Under the pieces are notes generated by a model. It had not been told where the DNA came from. It saw only the letters and a program-made list of their open reading frames with translations, and made no database searches. From positions 1 to 64,000 of IMG/VR virus record IMGVR_UViG_3300023179_009191: a stretch of DNA of 64,000 bases; one strand, written 5' to 3'. A program made the translations under genes and the position numbers. This DNA is from a virus. Positions 40,177 through 47,037 of the stretch are shown here, in pieces; the first letter of the stretch is position 1, and every line of letters begins with the position of its first letter.

Positions 40177-40383
40177 ATGAAATACATTTCACTGCACATG
40201 GGTGGGGAACAATATGACTATGCTTATGAGCCACAAACTTGCACAGTGTATACTCAAATGTTCAATCAAGTGCCTGTGCACAGTGTGCATTTGAGGTGTG
40301 GTACCATTCTCAAGCATGATGACTTGAGACAGTTGATACAAAATAAACTGCAAGCTTATGAAATGCTTGAAAACAGCTTTTGA
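40177..40383 (+). CDS. Small hypothetical protein
   Basis: 68 residues, beta-rich (ISLHMGGEQYDYAYEPQTCTVYTQM). Unknown. Confidence 0.6.
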   Translation: MKYISLHMGGEQYDYAYEPQTCTVYTQMFNQVPVHSVHLRCGTILKHDDLRQLIQNKLQAYEMLENSF

Positions 40384-40394
40384 TACAGTATAAT
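40367..40394 (+). promoter_or_regulatory. Early leaderless promoter for the 40401 gene
   Basis: TTGAAA, 16 bases, TATAAT; six bases then ATG 40401. Confidence 0.7.
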
Positions 40395-40400
40395 CATGTG

Positions 40401-40565
40401 ATGAAACATGTATTTGAATTGTATGAACATGGAAGCAGAGGCATTGTATTCAAAGGGTATCAAACTGTGCATGCACCAGATGCTGAAACTGCCAGGCTAT
40501 CTGCACAAGACCAATTTCCAGAATACCATGTGGTGCCCATTCATGTGCCTGAGGGCAAGCAGTGA
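40401..40565 (+). CDS. 54-residue protein
   Basis: MKHVFELYEHGSRGIVFKGYQTVHAPDAETARLSAQDQFPEYHV...: resembles the DpnD/PcfM-type small domains that follow the pattern V.A.d.e.A...A. Start chosen over an upstream ATG that overlaps the -10 box. Confidence 0.6.
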   Translation: MKHVFELYEHGSRGIVFKGYQTVHAPDAETARLSAQDQFPEYHVVPIHVPEGKQ

Positions 40566-40873
40566 GTGTGGTCAAAATGATGGGTGAGTATTTTCAAAAC
40601 ACCATTTATGCACACACACATGCAGTGTTTGCTCAATTGGGCATCACCATTGACAAGGATAACATCTGGCATGATTTGGCTCAAACCACCCCTCAATGCA
40701 TGAAGAGCACATTTTACATCAAAGGTGTGGACAATGTGGTCAGAAAAGACTTTCATGCTGCAGTTGCTGCCAGCAAATTGCACAATCCCCAATTGACACA
40801 ACTCAAAGTCAAAAGCAAGAGACCAGGCAAAGAAGTTAGATTCTACCTGGAAGTTACCAAGAGTGCACTCTGA
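40562..40873 (+). CDS. Hypothetical protein
   Basis: 103 residues from GTG, or 98 from MMGEYF at 40577. Mixed fold with a basic C terminus (LKVKSKRPGKEVRFYLEVTK). Unknown. Confidence 0.6.
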   Translation: MSVVKMMGEYFQNTIYAHTHAVFAQLGITIDKDNIWHDLAQTTPQCMKSTFYIKGVDNVVRKDFHAAVAASKLHNPQLTQLKVKSKRPGKEVRFYLEVTKSAL

Positions 40874-41008
40874 GTGACAGCCCATGAATTTGTTCAAATG
40901 TATCTCAAATTCTATTATGACTCTGTGGTCATGAGGAATCAAGATATGCATGAGAAGTTTGATGACTTGGCAGAAATGGCTTTGCAGATTATTAATGAAA
41001 AAAATTAA
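40874..41008 (+). CDS. 44-residue helical protein
   Basis: From GTG directly after the previous stop: HEFVQMYLKFYYDSVVMRNQDMHEKFDDLAEMALQ. Overlaps the next start. Confidence 0.5.
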   Translation: MTAHEFVQMYLKFYYDSVVMRNQDMHEKFDDLAEMALQIINEKN

Positions 41009-41306
41009 CATGTTCATCATGGACTTTGCAGGATATTTTGTTATTCTGGCAGGAGCAGCATTGATTGCAATGGTGGAAATGTTGGTTCAAATGAAACAAA
41101 CGTTGCAGAAGTTTTTGTTGGATTTTATTGTTCCCTTGATTTTAGAATTTGCTGCATGTGCAAATTGGATTTTGGCAATTGCCTGGCAAGGAACATTGAG
41201 CATCACATCAGATGTTGCTCTTCAATTGAGCCAATGGTTGTTGCATGTGAGCAGAGTGTCTCATGCCAGGAGTGAACAGTTAATTTGTAAAACTTGGCAC
41301 AACTGA
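40995..41306 (+). CDS. Membrane protein
   Basis: 103 residues with two hydrophobic segments (MFIMDFAGYFVILAGAALIAMVEML and FLLDFIVPLILEFAACANWILAIAW). Unknown role. Confidence 0.6.
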   Translation: MKKINMFIMDFAGYFVILAGAALIAMVEMLVQMKQTLQKFLLDFIVPLILEFAACANWILAIAWQGTLSITSDVALQLSQWLLHVSRVSHARSEQLICKTWHN

Positions 41307-41312
41307 GAAACT

Positions 41313-41326
41313 GCAGCATATGCTGC
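41313..41326. repeat. 14-bp perfect palindrome
   Basis: GCAGCATATGCTGC in the gap between the 40995 and 41484 genes; possible protein-binding site or transcript end. Confidence 0.4.
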
Positions 41327-41470
41327 ATGCATGAACATGGAGCCACCTCAAAGACACATGACTCATGTTAAAAAATCATAATTTTGCCTGGTTTCCCATG
41401 AATATTTGCATGCCTGAGGCAACTATTTCATGGTGGAAGCTGTGCAAATCAAATATTTACAACCCCTGAT

Positions 41471-41478
41471 AATAAATA
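41471..41478 (+). promoter_or_regulatory. Late promoter AATAAATA
   Basis: Exactly five bases before ATG 41484. Confidence 0.6.
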
Positions 41479-41483
41479 ACTAT

Positions 41484-42074
41484 ATGAGAAAAGATGATCA
41501 TCTAATTTATGAATCTTTGGTACAAAGCAGGATGCCTATGGGTGATGAGCAGGCAGCTAAGATTATTACAGATAAGATCAAAGGTACTCCTAATCTTAAC
41601 ATACAGAACATAAAAATGTATGTGCAAAAATATCTAGGAATGGTGGGTAAATCACCATCAGATGTGGATTATATTGCTTCTCTGGTGCATGATAATTTAC
41701 AGAACATGGGCATGGGAGAGAATGCTGAAGGTCCTGTGAAGATTGACAGAGTGAGTGCCACAGATATCATAAAACCTGTGTCTCAACAATCTGGACCTGT
41801 GAAAATAGATTGGGGAGTAGAAGATGATGAGAATGCCTCAGGTGCATCTGCTGCTTTTCATTATGATCCCATGCCCGGATTAGAAAAGACAGCTGTCCAA
41901 ATTAGAGACTTATTGCAAGGGGCAGCCAATGATGAGGTGAGAACTGAGCACATCATCAAGATGGCCCAGACCATACTAGGCTCTCCTAAAGACTATGATG
42001 CCAATGAATACAGAAAAATGCTGGATGGATTGATTGTGCTGTTGAACAGATTCATTGTAGTCCCCATGAATTAA
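41484..42074 (+). CDS. Hypothetical late protein
   Basis: 196 residues (MRKDDHLIYESLVQSRMPMGDEQAAKIITDKIKG...). Helical N and C parts joined by a low-complexity acidic middle; a repeated GPVKID element occurs twice. ATG 41484 chosen by late-promoter geometry. A virion or head-associated role is plausible from the late promoter only. Confidence 0.65.
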   Translation: MRKDDHLIYESLVQSRMPMGDEQAAKIITDKIKGTPNLNIQNIKMYVQKYLGMVGKSPSDVDYIASLVHDNLQNMGMGENAEGPVKIDRVSATDIIKPVSQQSGPVKIDWGVEDDENASGASAAFHYDPMPGLEKTAVQIRDLLQGAANDEVRTEHIIKMAQTILGSPKDYDANEYRKMLDGLIVLLNRFIVVPMN

Positions 42075-42149
42075 TTTTTTTAGAAAACTAAAAACACCGT
42101 TATTCCATTAGCTTTAGCTGCACGGTTGGGCCTGAAAAATTCTCAGACA

Positions 42150-42157
42150 CATAAATA
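42150..42157 (+). promoter_or_regulatory. Late promoter CATAAATA
   Basis: Exactly five bases before ATG 42163. Confidence 0.65.
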
Positions 42158-42162
42158 TACAC

Positions 42163-42579
42163 ATGGCCTTGGGCACAGTGGATTATGTGAGTACTGCACC
42201 ATGGAACAATGCATTGAACCCATGGCCTCAGTATGCTCAATTGCAATTGTCTGCTGCAGACATACAAGGTGGTGCATGGTTAACATATACTCTGTTACAA
42301 TTTGATCCATTAACACCTGAAATATTTTACAGTGCCAATACAGAAGAAGGCAATTACTTGACATGCAATGGAACTGAATGGAAAGTTATAGCTCAAGAAG
42401 AGTTAGATTATTATATTTTAACAACTGCAATCAGAGCCTTACCTGCAGGATACAAGCAAGGCAACACGGGCTGGATTGCAGTAGAAGGTAGCCAAGTGAC
42501 CAGCATCAGCATCATGCCAGTGACCACAGTGCTAACTCCATGGGAATTCAGAAGAAGAAGATCATTGGAATATGTGTAA
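42163..42579 (+). CDS. Hypothetical late protein
   Basis: 138 residues, beta-rich and Trp/Tyr-rich (PWPQYAQLQLSAADIQGGAWLTYTLLQFD), ending in a basic tail (EFRRRRSLEYV). Looks like a virion decoration or fibre-type domain; inferred from composition and promoter class. Confidence 0.6.
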   Translation: MALGTVDYVSTAPWNNALNPWPQYAQLQLSAADIQGGAWLTYTLLQFDPLTPEIFYSANTEEGNYLTCNGTEWKVIAQEELDYYILTTAIRALPAGYKQGNTGWIAVEGSQVTSISIMPVTTVLTPWEFRRRRSLEYV

Positions 42580-42644
42580 AAAAAGCAGATAATATTGGAA
42601 AATAAGTGAAAAACAGAAGGAAAAACATTGAATTGTGGTGGAAA

Positions 42645-42716
42645 ATGACATTTTTCTGTTACCCGGCACTGTACATTGCAGTGTATTTGATGTATGTTGT
42701 TAGTAGAAATGGCTAG
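42645..42716 (+). CDS. 23-residue hydrophobic peptide
   Basis: MTFFCYPALYIAVYLMYVVSRNG in an otherwise empty 200-bp gap. GGTGG lies nine bases before. Weak support. Confidence 0.3.
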   Translation: MTFFCYPALYIAVYLMYVVSRNG

Positions 42717-42752
42717 GAAATACAGAAATAGTGGGAAAATACCAGAAAATGC

Positions 42753-42780
42753 TTGACTAAAATACGCGATCATATACAAT
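42753..42780 (+). promoter_or_regulatory. Early leaderless promoter for the 42787 gene
   Basis: TTGACT, 16 bases, TACAAT; six bases then ATGATG. Confidence 0.75.
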
Positions 42781-42786
42781 AGGTAA

Positions 42787-43056
42787 ATGATGAATGCAAC
42801 AGAACAAGTCGGACTTAAATTCGAAACCTATCAAGAGCTCTCAGAGGGGGCCAAGGAGCTCTATAATACCATGTTCGATTATTTCACCTATTCTCCGGAC
42901 CCTCGCTATAAGCATATCCACGAATTTAGGAAGCGTATTACCAGTTACAAGGGTAAGGACTTTACGATTCTCCAAGAGTACTTTAATAATGAACCGGCTA
43001 TACAGTGGCATGGACAGTCTGCTCCTCCGTGGGAATACTTTAAAGATCCTTATTGA
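42787..43056 (+). CDS. Hypothetical early protein
   Basis: 89 residues (FETYQELSEGAKELYNTMFDYFTYSPDPRYKH...). GC and codon use (CTC, ACC, CCG) differ from neighbours, as in the next gene, suggesting a separately acquired pair. No domain. Confidence 0.65.
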   Translation: MMNATEQVGLKFETYQELSEGAKELYNTMFDYFTYSPDPRYKHIHEFRKRITSYKGKDFTILQEYFNNEPAIQWHGQSAPPWEYFKDPY

Positions 43057-43059
43057 ACT

Positions 43060-43125
43060 ATTATCCCCGGACAACGATTATCCCCGTCTCATTTCTACAC
43101 GAACTTAAACAACGATTATCCCCGT
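43060..43125 (+). repeat. Three ATTATCCCCG repeats upstream of a promoter
   Basis: ACAACGATTATCCCCGT occurs at 43071-43087 and 43109-43125; a shorter copy ATTATCCCCG is at 43060-43069. They sit just upstream of the promoter at 43141 and could be operator sites. Confidence 0.65.
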
Positions 43126-43140
43126 TTGAGAATAATAGCC

Positions 43141-43168
43141 TTGTATATTCGTTAACCGCCTCTATAAT
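43141..43168 (+). promoter_or_regulatory. Early leaderless promoter for the 43175 gene
   Basis: TTGTAT, 16 bases, TATAAT; six bases then ATG. Confidence 0.7.
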
Positions 43169-43174
43169 ATACTG

Positions 43175-43480
43175 ATGGCTAGATGGAAGAGAGGACAAGA
43201 GATATACGAAAAGCTTATCTCCAATTTAGGGGAGTATATATCTGAACAAACCTCCGATTCTAGGGCCCTGGCATATGCCAAATCTAGTATACCGGAGTTT
43301 ATAGATGGGCTTACTGTAAAAGACCTTAACCTCATCCACGAATACCTCTCCTATAGAACAGAGATTACCCCCGATATCCGTACCCCCACCTACGTGTACT
43401 CAGGCGGTGACAGGATAGCTGCAGTTACCCGATACCTACAGAAGAATATAGACCTTGAATTGGCCAAATGCTATGCTTAA
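43175..43480 (+). CDS. Hypothetical early protein
   Basis: 101 residues (RWKRGQEIYEKLISNLGEYISEQTSDSRALAYAKSSIPEFIDGLTVKDLNLIHEYL...). Helical; a protein-protein adaptor is conceivable. Same unusual codon use as 42787. Confidence 0.65.
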   Translation: MARWKRGQEIYEKLISNLGEYISEQTSDSRALAYAKSSIPEFIDGLTVKDLNLIHEYLSYRTEITPDIRTPTYVYSGGDRIAAVTRYLQKNIDLELAKCYA

Positions 43481-43568
43481 ATGGGCCTGTCAGGTCCCGG
43501 CCATGGGTCTGTTTTCTAGTATAGTAGGAATTCTGGTACTGTTCTACCTGCTTCTTAAACTTCTGTAA
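43473..43568 (+). CDS. 31-residue membrane peptide
   Basis: MLKWACQVPAMGLFSSIVGILVLFYLLLKLL: one helix. Overlaps the previous stop. Confidence 0.5.
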   Translation: MLKWACQVPAMGLFSSIVGILVLFYLLLKLL

Positions 43569-43848
43569 CTTGTTCATCTTAGCATTTTGCTAAATGGTTG
43601 AAAATGACTGAGCAGACCTAACCATTTCTGTCTCAACACTCTCTGTAGTTTGTTCATGCCCAACAATCCAACCACTGTTCATAATCAACACCTTTACGCG
43701 TAAAGTAAAGGTCCAGAGCCCCCTCCTCCTCTCCTAATATAAGATGGTACTGCCTTCCTAAATTGTCCCTATATTATAAAGGAATTCTAGATTCTGTCAA
43801 TAACAAAATAAGGCTTGTTGCAACCCCAAATTCAGATATAATATAGGT
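43569..43848. other. 280-bp non-coding stretch with a palindrome
   Basis: No ORF above noise. It holds the perfect palindrome CTTTACGCGTAAAG (43692-43705), a pyrimidine-rich tract (about 43720-43738) and, at the end, the promoter for 43849. A regulatory region or the scar of a lost gene. Confidence 0.5.
43815..43842 (+). promoter_or_regulatory. Early leaderless promoter for the 43849 gene
   Basis: TTGTTG, 16 bases, TATAAT; six bases then ATGATG. Confidence 0.8.
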
Positions 43849-44061
43849 ATGATGAAACTAGAAAGAAAGAAACAAATTAGTGAGCTTATTGAAGAGACAT
43901 TCAATAATGTTCAAAAACTAAATGAATTGTTAAAGAAATCAGATTATGAATGGGCCAATAAGAATTGGGAGTCTGAAAATGATGATGATTATGAATTGGC
44001 TGAATCCATTCTTAATGTGGGAGAGAATCTTAAAGATTGGGGCAAGCAATTTAGGGGTTGA
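43849..44061 (+). CDS. Small acidic helical protein
   Basis: 70 residues, helical (SELIEETFNNVQKLNELLKKSDYEWANKNWESENDDDYEL). Its stop is inside the next TTGACT. Confidence 0.6.
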   Translation: MMKLERKKQISELIEETFNNVQKLNELLKKSDYEWANKNWESENDDDYELAESILNVGENLKDWGKQFRG

Positions 44062-44085
44062 CTAAATCCAAAATTCAGCCATAAT
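44058..44085 (+). promoter_or_regulatory. Early leaderless promoter for the 44092 gene
   Basis: TTGACT, 16 bases, CATAAT; six bases then ATGATG. Confidence 0.9.
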
Positions 44086-44091
44086 ATAGGT

Positions 44092-44295
44092 ATGATGAAA
44101 GAAGAAAACAAAAGAACGTTTGAGGTAGATATTGCAGTCACCCTCTTTATCACTCAAGAAGTAGAAGCAACAGATGAAGATGAAGCTCAAAGAATTGCAG
44201 AAGATTCCATCAAAACTGGAACTGTAATGAATGCTTGGGAGTGTAGAGATTGTGAGATTGAAAGTACAGGCTGTACTGAAGTGGAGGTAGAGTGA
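44092..44295 (+). CDS. DpnD/PcfM-like small protein
   Basis: 67 residues. RTFEVDIAVTLFITQEVEATDEDEAQRIAEDSIKTG follows the beta-beta-alpha pattern of the DpnD/PcfM C-terminal domain (V.V....VEA.d.eeA...A...). Role unknown; many phages carry copies. See also 45996. Confidence 0.6.
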   Translation: MMKEENKRTFEVDIAVTLFITQEVEATDEDEAQRIAEDSIKTGTVMNAWECRDCEIESTGCTEVEVE

Positions 44296-44510
44296 ATACA
44301 TTCCAACCTTATACACAAACAAATGTTGTAGACTTCTATAAGGAGTTGGTTAAGAGGTGGGCTGATGACCAATTGGACCAACTGCATGAATACCCTATTA
44401 CTGATAGGAAGAATGCATTAGCAAGGCTTCTTGACTCCTCTCTAGATGTGTTCCGAGATGATATTACAGAAGAAATCAGAAAAAGAAATTTGTCTTTTTT
44501 GGTTGACTAA
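44292..44510 (+). CDS. Hypothetical protein
   Basis: 72 residues from GTG overlapping the previous TGA. Helical (VDFYKELVKRWADDQLDQLHEYP...). Ends inside the next -35. Confidence 0.6.
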   Translation: MNTFQPYTQTNVVDFYKELVKRWADDQLDQLHEYPITDRKNALARLLDSSLDVFRDDITEEIRKRNLSFLVD

Positions 44511-44530
44511 AAACTAAATTCCACCATAAT
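44503..44530 (+). promoter_or_regulatory. Early leaderless promoter for the 44537 gene
   Basis: TTGACT, 16 bases, CATAAT; six bases then ATGATG. Confidence 0.9.
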
Positions 44531-44536
44531 AGGTGT

Positions 44537-44758
44537 ATGATGAATAAAGAACAATACTTACAAATTGACTTGTATAATGGCAAAAGCAAATGGATCTCCA
44601 AAAAGGACTTTCTCCTTTTTACAGTAGGGGATGGTACTGAAGAGGCAGATTATAATTGGAAAGACAATTGGGAATATATTAGAAAGACTCCCACCCACAC
44701 AACCTATAAAGGGGAAGAGTGTATTTTAGTAGATTTCACCAACACAAAATTGGCTTGA
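44537..44758 (+). CDS. Small hypothetical protein
   Basis: 73 residues, beta-rich (QIDLYNGKSKWISKKDFLLFTVGDG...). Stop TGA lies in the next TTGACC. Confidence 0.6.
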   Translation: MMNKEQYLQIDLYNGKSKWISKKDFLLFTVGDGTEEADYNWKDNWEYIRKTPTHTTYKGEECILVDFTNTKLA

Positions 44759-44782
44759 CCCAAACCCAAATTCAGCCATAAT
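44755..44782 (+). promoter_or_regulatory. Early leaderless promoter for the 44789 gene
   Basis: TTGACC, 16 bases, CATAAT; six bases then ATGATG. Confidence 0.9.
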
Positions 44783-44788
44783 ATAAAC

Positions 44789-44989
44789 ATGATGAAACCA
44801 TTAACCGAAGAACAACTCAGTTACCGCGCACTTGACCTGCACATGACAGCTGAGAACATCCGCACCAATCTATCCAATATTGAGGCGATGTTGAGTATAT
44901 CCAATCCTAATTGGAAGAACTTGTATACAGCATTACAAGAGATTGATAGCAAAACTGATCGGCTATCAGATCGGGTTCGCTGGAAATAA
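44789..44989 (+). CDS. Small helical protein, similar to the 45027 product
   Basis: 66 residues. The ENIRTNLSNIEAMLSISNPNWKNLYTALQEIDSKTDRLSD pattern is echoed in the next product (ENIINGLKYIGNEINIETPLWETFCKRIDTIDNNVDKL), so they are probably tandem paralogues. Confidence 0.65.
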   Translation: MMKPLTEEQLSYRALDLHMTAENIRTNLSNIEAMLSISNPNWKNLYTALQEIDSKTDRLSDRVRWK

Positions 44990-44992
44990 GAG

Positions 44993-45020
44993 TTGACCAA
45001 ATCCTAATTTCCCATATAAT
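44993..45020 (+). promoter_or_regulatory. Early leaderless promoter for the 45027 gene
   Basis: TTGACC, 16 bases, TATAAT; six bases then ATG 45027. Confidence 0.85.
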
Positions 45021-45026
45021 ATGAGT

Positions 45027-45230
45027 ATGATAAATGATACAGAGAGGTGGGAGAGAATGTTGAAGGTGGGTTATTCAATTGAGAACATTATTAATGGGCT
45101 CAAATATATTGGAAATGAAATTAATATTGAGACTCCTTTATGGGAAACATTCTGCAAAAGAATTGATACAATCGACAATAATGTGGATAAGCTCATTGAA
45201 TTGATTGAGATCAGAAAGCAGAACAAATGA
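45027..45230 (+). CDS. Small helical protein, similar to the 44789 product
   Basis: 67 residues. ATG 45027 is chosen over the in-frame ATG at 45021 because the predicted transcript begins at 45027. ATGA overlap with the next gene. Confidence 0.65.
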   Translation: MINDTERWERMLKVGYSIENIINGLKYIGNEINIETPLWETFCKRIDTIDNNVDKLIELIEIRKQNK

Positions 45231-45454
45231 AGTTCTCTTATAAGAAGCTGGTTGATGAGCATACAAAAGCTCTGAAGTTAAGATGGGGTAGTGACTGCCT
45301 CTCCGAAGGGAGCAAGACAGCCATCAATTATGGATGGTCACAGACAGACAATTCTATCTGCTCTAAAATATATCAAGAGAGTGGGCATCAAGTTTTAGAT
45401 ACTTGGTTTGATGAAGAGGATAAGATTTACAGGTCAGCCCAATCCAATTATTGA
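45227..45454 (+). CDS. Small hypothetical protein
   Basis: 75 residues, mixed charge (KLVDEHTKALKLRWGSDCLSEGSKTAINYGW...). Unknown. Confidence 0.6.
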   Translation: MKFSYKKLVDEHTKALKLRWGSDCLSEGSKTAINYGWSQTDNSICSKIYQESGHQVLDTWFDEEDKIYRSAQSNY

Positions 45455-45455
45455 G

Positions 45456-45483
45456 TTGACTAAAACAGAAGTTCTTTCATAAT
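45456..45483 (+). promoter_or_regulatory. Early promoter of the 45490 small RNA
   Basis: TTGACT, 16 bases, CATAAT; six bases then the RNA. Confidence 0.85.
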
Positions 45484-45489
45484 AATAGC

Positions 45490-45635
45490 AGTTCCTTCCG
45501 CAGTACGGGTTTGACTAGCCCAATTGATGTACTGAAGCCCCAACGCCCAGAGTCTGAGGCGAGTAGAGGTGGGTATATTGTCCTAACTACTGTCGACGTT
45601 ACTAGAGTAGGGGAGTCGGAAGGAGCTACTTTTTT
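45490..45635 (+). ncRNA. Putative structured small RNA B
   Basis: Predicted transcript of about 146 bases. Its first 11 bases (45490-45500) pair with 45617-45627 (AGTTCCTTCCG with CGGAAGGAGCT, one G-U), and the closing stem is followed by a six-T tract, so the stem is also the terminator. Inside are CAGTAC/GTACTG with a nested GGG/CCC, CGCC/GGCG, and GTAG/CTAC pairs. No ATG follows the promoter, unlike its siblings. GC content is well above the neighbours. Class unknown; the size and closed rod-like form would fit a regulatory RNA. Confidence 0.75.
45617..45635 (+). terminator. Terminator of small RNA B
   Basis: 3' half of the closing stem followed by TTTTTT (45630-45635). Confidence 0.75.
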
Positions 45636-45637
45636 AG

Positions 45638-45665
45638 TTGACCCAAACAGAAGTTCCATCATAAT
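45638..45665 (+). promoter_or_regulatory. Early leaderless promoter for the 45672 gene
   Basis: TTGACC, 16 bases, CATAAT; six bases then ATGATG. Confidence 0.9.
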
Positions 45666-45671
45666 ATAGGT

Positions 45672-45992
45672 ATGATGAATAACACAGAACTAGCCAAGGC
45701 CTTGACAGTGATGGTAACTGATCCCAAGATCAGAAGCTTCCTAGAAGATAACGATCCCATGGCTCTGAAGCAAGCCACAGAAGCTCTCAGAAACTATTTT
45801 AACCAATATCAGACCACCCATTACACACTTTCAGGTGAAGTGCCCTGGACGCCCCCAGTGGGACCTGCTGATTACTACCCTGATTGGGATTTCTATATGA
45901 AGCCTCACCATGAATACACTACAGACATGAAGACTGAGCCTTTGAAGTGGGGTCCGTTTGGAGAAGGTGGCTCTACACCTCTTGGGAAATAA
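45672..45992 (+). CDS. Hypothetical protein
   Basis: 106 residues: helical N half, Pro/Trp/Tyr-rich C half (VPWTPPVGPADYYPDWDFYMKPHHEY). Unknown function. Confidence 0.65.
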   Translation: MMNNTELAKALTVMVTDPKIRSFLEDNDPMALKQATEALRNYFNQYQTTHYTLSGEVPWTPPVGPADYYPDWDFYMKPHHEYTTDMKTEPLKWGPFGEGGSTPLGK

Positions 45993-45995
45993 CTG

Positions 45996-46121
45996 ATGCT
46001 GTACATCATTAAGGTAGAGAAGATGTGTGAGGCTGTTATAACTGTAGAAGCAGAGAGTGAAGAACAAGCCAAAGAGAAAGCAGAATTTCACAAATATAAT
46101 ATGGTTCTTGGTTGGAAATAA
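45996..46121 (+). CDS. 41-residue DpnD/PcfM-like peptide
   Basis: MLYIIKVEKMCEAVITVEAESEEQAKEKAEFHKYN: same VEA...eeA..kA pattern as 44092. Confidence 0.55.
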   Translation: MLYIIKVEKMCEAVITVEAESEEQAKEKAEFHKYNMVLGWK

Positions 46122-46124
46122 GAG

Positions 46125-46152
46125 TTGACTTCAACCCAAATTCCTGCATAAT
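46125..46152 (+). promoter_or_regulatory. Early leaderless promoter for the 46159 gene
   Basis: TTGACT, 16 bases, CATAAT; six bases then ATGATG. Confidence 0.9.
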
Positions 46153-46158
46153 AGTAGT

Positions 46159-46326
46159 ATGATGACAATGACGATCAAAGAAGCGGTGAAGAAGTACAAG
46201 AAGCAGGACACCTGCAGGTACTTCCTCAAATGCACCAATAAGGCCACCACCACCATCCCCAACCCCATTCTAGGAGAGGTGCCTGCTTGTAAGAGCTGTG
46301 CAGACTTCTATCGGAGACAATCATGA
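46159..46326 (+). CDS. 55-residue zinc-ribbon-like protein
   Basis: Cysteines in CRYFLKC and CKSC (Cx5C...Cx2C) suggest a small zinc site. Basic N terminus (EAVKKYKKQ). GC-rich codons. ATGA overlap with the next gene. Confidence 0.6.
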   Translation: MMTMTIKEAVKKYKKQDTCRYFLKCTNKATTTIPNPILGEVPACKSCADFYRRQS

Positions 46327-46502
46327 CATACAGAGAACTAGCCAATCGTATCAACCAGATGAATGAGTACCAACAGGACTGTCATGTAACCTATTGGCAT
46401 GATGATGAGTATTATGGTAAGCTGATTATCGACTTCGCTGATGTGAGGACTGAAGATCGTTTAGATGGATGGCATCCTTACTTAACTCAATTACCTTCAT
46501 GA
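46323..46502 (+). CDS. 59-residue protein
   Basis: MTYRELANRINQMNEYQQDCHVTYWHDDEYYGKLIIDFADV...: alpha then beta, acidic. Similar short pattern recurs widely in phages with no role known. The start MTYR is shared with the next gene. Confidence 0.6.
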   Translation: MTYRELANRINQMNEYQQDCHVTYWHDDEYYGKLIIDFADVRTEDRLDGWHPYLTQLPS

Positions 46503-46672
46503 CATACAGAGTAACTTGGTATTCCAATTGGGTGAAGCCTGAAGTTTATACTGAGCTCACCAAAGCAGAAGCAGAAGAACTAGTTAGAGAGGGTGTGGAG
46601 CGTCAGTACAGAGTAGAAGTGATAGAAGAGAACTCTGTGGAATATTGGGCCCAACCTGAGCGCTTAAAGTAG
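46499..46672 (+). CDS. 57-residue protein
   Basis: MTYRVTWYSNWVKPEVYTELTKAEAEELVREGVERQYRVEVIEE...: beta-alpha-beta. ATGACATACAGAG start repeats the previous gene's start exactly. Confidence 0.6.
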   Translation: MTYRVTWYSNWVKPEVYTELTKAEAEELVREGVERQYRVEVIEENSVEYWAQPERLK

Positions 46673-46701
46673 TTGCCGTTAACCTAACTTTCGCATATAC
46701 T
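46673..46701 (+). promoter_or_regulatory. Early leaderless promoter for the 46708 gene
   Basis: TTGCCG, 17 bases, TATACT; six bases then ATGATG. Confidence 0.65.
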
Positions 46702-46707
46702 ATAGGT

Positions 46708-47028
46708 ATGATGAATAAAGAAGTTACTTACGAGATATACGATCAAATGATTGGTGAATGGCGCAATGTTACCGAGCCCGCTATTGGCGGTATCAAGTGG
46801 GGTAAGCGCGAACAGATTGGGGATGAAGTCCAGTCTGCTTATTACGATCACACTTATTACAAGGTACCCTTCTATGGTCCTTGCGATCTGGGTCGTATGC
46901 AACGAGCTCTCTACAGGTTATATCCTGCTCGCTTTAACAAATTTGGTGGTTATACTACCGTTAGTAAGGTAGAAAAGCTTGATGATCAACACATTAAGGT
47001 AGAGATGTGCTACCATATTGGCGATTAG
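46708..47028 (+). CDS. Hypothetical protein
   Basis: 106 residues, beta-rich (TYEIYDQMIGEWRNVTEPAIGGIKWGKREQIGDEV...). No family. Convergent with the HNH gene. Confidence 0.65.
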   Translation: MMNKEVTYEIYDQMIGEWRNVTEPAIGGIKWGKREQIGDEVQSAYYDHTYYKVPFYGPCDLGRMQRALYRLYPARFNKFGGYTTVSKVEKLDDQHIKVEMCYHIGD

Positions 47029-47037
47029 TAATTGTAG

